From Clostridiales bacterium (GTDB taxonomy: Bacteria; Bacillota; Clostridia; Caldicoprobacterales; DTU083), in assembly GCA_012512335.1 (NCBI GenBank), contig JAAZEK010000234.1, positions 1 to 9,461 of the forward strand: a DNA stretch of 9,461 nt, written 5' to 3'. Below the pieces are notes generated by a model. It was given only the letters and a program-made list of their open reading frames with translations, did not search any database and was not told the origin of the DNA. Positions 5,278 to 9,461 of the stretch are shown here, piece by piece. Each line of letters starts with the position of its first letter. Positions within the stretch are counted from its first letter, which is position 1. Both the position numbers and the translations under genes were made by a program.

Positions 5278-7416
5278 ATGCTAGTTAATCAAAGTATATC
5301 CGGAGTAATTGAGCGGATTACCTTTGTAAACAATGAAAATGGCTATACGGTAGCTAAGATGAAGAGCAGAGGTTATCATGATCTTGTTACTATTGTAGGC
5401 AATTTACCTGGAGTTACAGTTGGTGCGGTTGTATCCCTTAAAGGGCAGTGGAAAATGGATTCGAAATATGGGAAACAGTTCATAGTTAATATTTATGAAG
5501 AAAAACTTCCAGCGACCATAGCTGGAATAGAAAAATATTTGGGCAGTGGTCTCATTAAAGGGATTGGACCAGTAAATGCCAAACGAATTGTAAAAGAATT
5601 TAAAGAGGATACCCTAAGAGTGATTGAGGAGGATATTGAACGCCTATTACAGGTTGAGGGAATCGGAGAAAAACGAATTGAGATGATTAAAAATGCATGG
5701 GAGGAACAAAAGGAAGTAAAAAATATAATGATCTTCCTACAATCCCATGGAGTTTCCACTGCCTATGGTGTAAAAATATATAAAACCTATGGAAATGATA
5801 GCATAAAGGTTGTGCAGGAAAATCCATATCAATTAGCAGATGATATATGGGGAATCGGATTTAAAACAGCAGATAAGATTGCACAAAATCTTGGCTTTGA
5901 TCCTCAATCCTATAAAAGAATCCGCTCTGGTATTTTGTATGTGCTAAACCAGCTTTCAAATGATGGTCACTGCTTTGCCTATCGAGATCAGCTTATAGAA
6001 GAATCAAACAAGCTGTTGGAAGTAGAACTGGAACGTGTTGCATCAGCAATAGAAGAAATGTTAAAAGAAGAATCTCTCATTCCTGATGAAGATGATGCTC
6101 TTTTCCTACCAGCTTTTTATTTCAGCGAAGTAGGCGTCGCACGCAGATTGAGAAGCATAAATGAAACGGACTCTAATTACATTCACAAAAATTCAGATAA
6201 GATAGTTGCATCTATAGAAAAGCAAAACAAGGTAGTTTATGATGAAATGCGACGTGAGGCTATCCGCAAAGCAGGTTCCTGTAAGATAACGGTACTAACA
6301 GGTGGTCCTGGTACTGGAAAAACCTTCACTACTCTTGGTATTATTTCCTTTTATTCTATGATGGGTGCCAACATTCTTCTGGCAGCACCAACGGGTAGAG
6401 CGGCAAAGCGTATGTCGGAGCTTACAGGAATGGAGTCAAAAACCATCCATCGACTACTGGAATTCAACCCATCCAAAGGGTATACCTTTAAGGAGGACAA
6501 TCCTCTTAAATGTGATGTTCTAATATTAGATGAAGTCTCTATGGTTGATCTGATTCTTATGTATAATCTACTGAAGGCTGTACCTGATAATGCTATTATA
6601 ATTTTGGTAGGAGATGTGGACCAGCTACCATCAGTAGGAGCAGGTAATGTCCTCAGAGATATAATTGATTCTGGAGCTGTTGAAGTTGTGCGCTTGACTA
6701 CGGTTTTCCGACAAGCCCAAGGTAGCATGATTATTACTAATGCCCATCGTGTAAACCAAGGTCATTTTATTCATTACAAGGGCTCGAATAATCGTGATTT
6801 TTTCTTTATTGATGAGGATGATCCAGAACAAGCAGCTAAAACAATTGTTGAGCTTGTAACAAAAAGGCTTCCTACATACTATAAGGTGGATCCATTACGG
6901 GATATTCAAGTGTTATGCCCCATGCTTAGAGGATCTACTGGTGCTCATAATATTAACACAATATTGCAAGAACAGCTCACAACAAAAGGAACTTACATTA
7001 AATATGGTGGTACCACCTTCTATGTAGGTGACAAGGTGATGCAGATAAAAAACAATTATGACAAAAATGTGTTTAACGGTGACATTGGATTTATCCAAGG
7101 AATAAACCTAGAGGATCGTGCTATCAGTATTTCTATCGATGATAAAATAGTGGAGTACGATTATACCGAGTTGGATGAAGTTATATTGGCCTATGCTTCT
7201 ACTGTGCATAAAAGCCAGGGAAGTGAATACCCCATTGTAGTAGCACCTCTTTCCACTCAGCATTATATGATGCTTCAAAGAAACCTACTATATACATGTA
7301 TTACAAGGGCAAAGAAGATATTTATTCTAATAGGGACGAAAAAAGCAGTTTCTATGGCTATTCGTAATAACAAGATAGCTAAGAGGAATACTATGCTGGC
7401 CAAGAGGTTGGTTTAA
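5278..7416 (+). CDS. recD2: RecD2-type ATP-dependent 5'-3' DNA helicase
   Basis: A 712-residue superfamily 1B helicase of the RecD2 (RecD/TraA, YrrC-like) class, which acts in DNA repair in bacteria independently of RecBC. The N-terminal OB-like segment (ISGVIERITF...NGYTVA) precedes helix-hairpin-helix-like segments around 86-108, 123-140 and 182-206. The helicase core follows. Walker A is GGPGTGKT (342-349), motif Ia is PTGRAAKRM (371-379), and Walker B is LILDEVSMVD (415-424). Motif III is VGDVDQLPSVGAG (444-456), motif IV is VFRQAQGSMI (476-485), the SH3-like insert is near 583-606, and motif VI is STVHKSQGSE (641-650) with LLYTCITRAKK (670-680). I chose ATG 5278 because AAGGTG (5265-5270) sits 7 nt upstream and the N-terminus then matches the family; ATG 5260 has no such site. 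At the Q-motif place (YDEMRREAI, 321-329) an arginine stands where glutamine is expected. Confidence 0.95.
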   Translation: MLVNQSISGVIERITFVNNENGYTVAKMKSRGYHDLVTIVGNLPGVTVGAVVSLKGQWKMDSKYGKQFIVNIYEEKLPATIAGIEKYLGSGLIKGIGPVNAKRIVKEFKEDTLRVIEEDIERLLQVEGIGEKRIEMIKNAWEEQKEVKNIMIFLQSHGVSTAYGVKIYKTYGNDSIKVVQENPYQLADDIWGIGFKTADKIAQNLGFDPQSYKRIRSGILYVLNQLSNDGHCFAYRDQLIEESNKLLEVELERVASAIEEMLKEESLIPDEDDALFLPAFYFSEVGVARRLRSINETDSNYIHKNSDKIVASIEKQNKVVYDEMRREAIRKAGSCKITVLTGGPGTGKTFTTLGIISFYSMMGANILLAAPTGRAAKRMSELTGMESKTIHRLLEFNPSKGYTFKEDNPLKCDVLILDEVSMVDLILMYNLLKAVPDNAIIILVGDVDQLPSVGAGNVLRDIIDSGAVEVVRLTTVFRQAQGSMIITNAHRVNQGHFIHYKGSNNRDFFFIDEDDPEQAAKTIVELVTKRLPTYYKVDPLRDIQVLCPMLRGSTGAHNINTILQEQLTTKGTYIKYGGTTFYVGDKVMQIKNNYDKNVFNGDIGFIQGINLEDRAISISIDDKIVEYDYTELDEVILAYASTVHKSQGSEYPIVVAPLSTQHYMMLQRNLLYTCITRAKKIFILIGTKKAVSMAIRNNKIAKRNTMLAKRLV

Positions 7417-7421
7417 CCCAC

Positions 7422-7450
7422 TTGAAATTATACTAAAGCTGGAATATAGT
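7422..7450 (+). promoter_or_regulatory. Sigma-A type promoter of the serine hydrolase gene
   Basis: TTGAAA (7422-7427) and TATAGT (7445-7450) are separated by exactly 17 nt, and each differs from consensus at one position. Transcription should start near 7457, giving a leader of about 70 nt. This is the best promoter in the window and implies that the hydrolase gene is expressed separately from recD2. A short interrupted palindrome (GAATA-tag-TATTC, 7442-7454) covers the -10 box. Confidence 0.65.
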
Positions 7451-7525
7451 ATTCAATATGTTATATAGAAATTGATTAGAGCTAAATGGTATAGAACTCA
7501 CAAAATATAAAGGAGAGGTTTTATA

Positions 7526-9013
7526 ATGAAAATTAATCTTTTCCCCACTGCCCAACCGGAGCTTATGGGCATCTCATCCAAACAAATCCTATCATTTTTA
7601 CAGAAGGCAGAGGACAACGCTATCATGCTGCATAGTATGTTAATGATGCGTAGGGGACATGTAATAGCCGAAGGTTACTACGAACCTTTTACAGAGGACA
7701 GAATGCATCGTATGTACTCAGTAAGTAAAACATTTGCAAGCACAGCTATTGGTCTTTTGGTAGATGAAGGTCGTATTTCATTGGATGACCATGTTTGCGA
7801 CTATTTCCAGGATAAGTTACCAGAAAATCCACATCCCTATATTTTAGATATGCGAATAAGGGATTTACTCAAAATGGCAACACCTCATGGAACTACTACA
7901 TACAGCTTAGCAGCCGAAGATTGGGCATCGACGTTTTTTACCACCGAACCAAATCATCCAGCTGGCACCATTTTCAATTATGATACATCTGGTTCTTATA
8001 TACTTAATGTATTGGTTGAAAGGGTAACGGGAAAACCCTATTTGGAATATCTAAAAGATAAAGTGCTCCGTGAGCTGGGATTCAGTGAAGAAGCTTGGTG
8101 TATCAAGGCACCTGAAGGGAACTCTTGGGGTGGAAGTGGAGTTATTTGTACTACCAGGGATTTGGCGAGACTAGCCCTTTTATATATGAACAAGGGTAAT
8201 ATTGGAGGAAAACAATATTTATCGGAAGAATATATTCAGGAAGCATCTTCCAAGCAGATTGATAATGCGCCTACTGGTCATAGAGACTATATCCATGGGA
8301 ACGGTTACGGTTATCAAATCTGGATTTTGAAAGATGGAGCCTATGCTTTCTGTGGCATGGGGATGCAGTTGGCAATATGCATTCCTAAGGAAGATTTTAT
8401 CTTCATATGTACTGGTGATACCCAAGGCTCGGCTCAATCATATGCAGGCATAGCTGAGCTTTTGTGGAGCGAGATTGTAGAAGAGCTACAGCCTGGTTCT
8501 TTACCAGAGGATAAAGCTGCAGCTGAAAAGTTGACTGAAATGCTGCAAAGTCTCCATGCAGTTAATCCTCTAATTGGAAAGACTAGTTCTCCAGTTGCTG
8601 AACGGATAAATGGTATTAACTATTCGCTAAATTCTAATCCAATGGATATTAAAAACATTAAAGTAGAGCTCCAAGATAGGGAAGGGCAGTTAATCTGGGA
8701 AACATCCGAAGGAGAAAAACGCCTCTATTTTGGGATGGAAAACTATAAAATAGGACGATTCCCTCAGACCAATTATTTTGGGGACACGATAGGTACTCCT
8801 AGCGGAGAAATGTATGAGTGCATGGCGATAGGTCGATGGACCGAAGAGAATAAGCTGGTAATCCGTTGTTATGTGATAGATGATTACTTTGGTAACATGA
8901 CTGTCACCTTAGGATTTAAGGGAGAAGAACTAGGAGTATTCATGCAAAAGACCGCTGAATGGTTCCTAGATGAATACCAAGGCTTTGCTGGTGGTCGCGC
9001 GATTAAGGGGTAA
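7526..9013 (+). CDS. Cytoplasmic serine hydrolase, beta-lactamase / NylB-like family (PF00144-type)
   Basis: A 495-residue protein in two parts. Residues about 15-325 form a serine beta-lactamase / penicillin-binding-like fold. The nucleophile motif is SVSK (S65, K68) within RMYSVSKTFASTAIGLLVDE. The second motif is centred on Y152 in FNYDTSGSYIL, resembling the Tyr-x-Ser/Thr form of 6-aminohexanoate-dimer hydrolases more than the Tyr-x-Asn of AmpC. GGSGVICTTRDLARLALLY (202-220) and YGYQIW (261-266) are family blocks. FCGMGMQ (275-281) occupies the third-motif place. Residues about 330-495 form an extra C-terminal region, probably a beta-rich domain. No signal peptide or membrane helix is seen, so it should act in the cytoplasm. 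The start is fixed by AAAGGAGAGG about 8 nt upstream. It probably hydrolyses an amide or ester; the substrate is unknown, and a role in beta-lactam resistance is not supported, since the protein lacks an export signal. Confidence 0.85.
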   Translation: MKINLFPTAQPELMGISSKQILSFLQKAEDNAIMLHSMLMMRRGHVIAEGYYEPFTEDRMHRMYSVSKTFASTAIGLLVDEGRISLDDHVCDYFQDKLPENPHPYILDMRIRDLLKMATPHGTTTYSLAAEDWASTFFTTEPNHPAGTIFNYDTSGSYILNVLVERVTGKPYLEYLKDKVLRELGFSEEAWCIKAPEGNSWGGSGVICTTRDLARLALLYMNKGNIGGKQYLSEEYIQEASSKQIDNAPTGHRDYIHGNGYGYQIWILKDGAYAFCGMGMQLAICIPKEDFIFICTGDTQGSAQSYAGIAELLWSEIVEELQPGSLPEDKAAAEKLTEMLQSLHAVNPLIGKTSSPVAERINGINYSLNSNPMDIKNIKVELQDREGQLIWETSEGEKRLYFGMENYKIGRFPQTNYFGDTIGTPSGEMYECMAIGRWTEENKLVIRCYVIDDYFGNMTVTLGFKGEELGVFMQKTAEWFLDEYQGFAGGRAIKG

Positions 9014-9058
9014 GACTTGATGCCCTCAGGCGTTGTCTAAGATAATGTGAAGTTTCTG

Positions 9059-9077
9059 AGATATACCTTCTATATCT
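9059..9077. repeat. Perfect AT-rich inverted repeat
   Basis: AGATATA (9059-9065) and TATATCT (9071-9077) are exact reverse complements separated by 5 nt (ccttc). There is no T-run after it, so it is not a terminator. It lies 45 nt after the hydrolase stop. It might be an operator-type site or an RNA hairpin that protects the 3' end of the message. Confidence 0.55.
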
Positions 9078-9204
9078 AAAGAGTCGATATTAATCATATA
9101 GAGTGTAAAGTATAGAAACGCATAGTACGGATCTGTATGATGAGGTGGTGTGTGGGATCCCCGGTCAATATGGTGAAAACAATAGCAAATTAAAAACTTA
9201 AAAT

Positions 9205-9244
9205 AAGGAAGCAGTTAGATTGAGGCATGACTGCTTTCTTTTAA
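9205..9244 (+). terminator. Probable rho-independent terminator downstream of the serine hydrolase
   Basis: AAGGAAGCAGT (9205-9215) pairs with ACTGCTTTCTT (9230-9240) over 11 positions including one G-U, with a 14-nt loop, and the T-rich tail is tttctttta. It lies about 190 nt after the hydrolase stop codon. The other strand also has T-rich sequence after the hairpin, so it may work in both directions. Confidence 0.65.
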
Positions 9245-9366
9245 TAATCCTATATGCTGACGGTATCTTCTATTAAAATATTTAAACTATATACAGGAAG
9301 ATAAGTCATAGACTTTATTATTCAAAGCTGATACTCTAGTAAATAAAGAAATGGAGGTATGTTGGT

Positions 9367-9461
9367 GTGTCTCATATAGGTGTATTTGTATTACCAGATA
9401 ATTCAATGACAAATTCAGATGGTATTTCCTATGTAAAATCCATTGGACTAGCCGCATTTGA
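9367..9461 (+). CDS. Start of an unrecognised gene with GTG start (partial at right edge)
   Basis: A reading frame opens with GTG 9367 and stays open to the window end, 31 full codons. It begins MSHIGVFVLPDNSMTNSDGI and continues to SIGLAAF. GGAGG at 9353-9357 lies 9 nt upstream, a good ribosome binding distance. The ATG at 9359, which looks at first like the start, leads into a stop (TAG) after six codons and is in another frame. No in-frame ATG occurs before the GTG. I do not recognise the family from this short piece; there is no signal peptide or membrane segment in what is visible. It follows a probable terminator, so it is probably the first gene of a new unit. Confidence 0.6.
   Translation, partial: MSHIGVFVLPDNSMTNSDGISYVKSIGLAAF

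Larger units (their letters stand above)
9014..9366. other. 353-nt intergenic region without a supported gene
   Basis: No coding region with a start and ribosome binding site was found here. An 18-codon ATG frame near 9137-9193 has no ribosome binding site and is probably chance. The region holds a perfect inverted repeat (9059-9077), a terminator-like hairpin (9205-9244) and the ribosome binding site GGAGG (9353-9357) of the next gene. No convincing promoter was found for that gene; AT-rich stretches around 9260-9340 offer only poor matches. Confidence 0.6.

Noticed and set aside
7526..9013. Calling the hydrolase an antibiotic-resistance beta-lactamase
   Set aside because: No export signal, and the second and third motifs depart from class A/C beta-lactamases; the NylB/EstB-like group is a better fit.
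9137..9193. 18-codon ATG frame (MMRWCVGSPV...) in the right-hand gap
   Set aside because: No ribosome binding site and too short to distinguish from chance; no signal-peptide or hydrophobic pattern.
1..9461. Mobile element, prophage, CRISPR or tRNA
   Set aside because: No transposase, integrase, terminal inverted repeats, repeat-spacer array or cloverleaf-like sequence was found on reading both strands.

Overview
The window looks like chromosomal DNA from a low-to-moderate GC Firmicute, most likely a clostridial lineage. The reasons are the AT-rich codon use, strong AAGGAGG-type ribosome binding sites, a RecD2 helicase, a Gld-like ABC export module and a short-form ArgC. All genes that can be supported read left to right. 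The species cannot be named from the sequence.

Layout. (1) Positions 1-3878 hold one tight operon: the last codons of an ABC transporter ATPase, an ABC-2 type (GldF-like) permease, a GldG-like membrane-anchored auxiliary protein and a DUF4340 membrane-anchored protein. The junctions are 1 nt, 13 nt and a 4-nt overlap. A strong intrinsic terminator at 3913-3954 closes the operon. (2) A 333-nt gap holds that terminator, a stretch with no supported gene, and a putative promoter with a 5' leader hairpin for argC. argC (4212-5159) is a short-form N-acetyl-gamma-glutamyl-phosphate reductase with no other arginine gene beside it. (3) recD2 (5278-7416) encodes an ATP-dependent 5'-3' DNA helicase with three helix-hairpin-helix-like segments and a C-terminal superfamily 1 helicase core. 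(4) A well-formed sigma-A type promoter precedes a cytoplasmic serine hydrolase of the beta-lactamase / NylB-like class (7526-9013). (5) A 353-nt gap carries a perfect AT-rich inverted repeat and a terminator. It ends at a new gene that starts with GTG at 9367 and runs off the edge.

How the genes work together: the first four form one functional unit, an ABC transporter whose permease works with two large extracytoplasmic domains anchored by membrane helices. The substrate is unknown. In Bacteroidetes the related GldA/GldF/GldG proteins are tied to gliding motility, but nothing here shows motility. The other three genes (arginine synthesis, DNA repair, hydrolase) appear to be independent neighbours.

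The points most worth a second look are the three-fold internal repeat in the DUF4340 protein, an apparent Gln-to-Arg change at the RecD2 Q motif, the solitary argC with its 5' hairpin, and a small palindrome lying on the -10 element of the hydrolase promoter. No mobile element, CRISPR array, tRNA or rRNA was seen. No wholly new system could be demonstrated; the ABC/GldG/DUF4340 module is the best candidate for undescribed biology.
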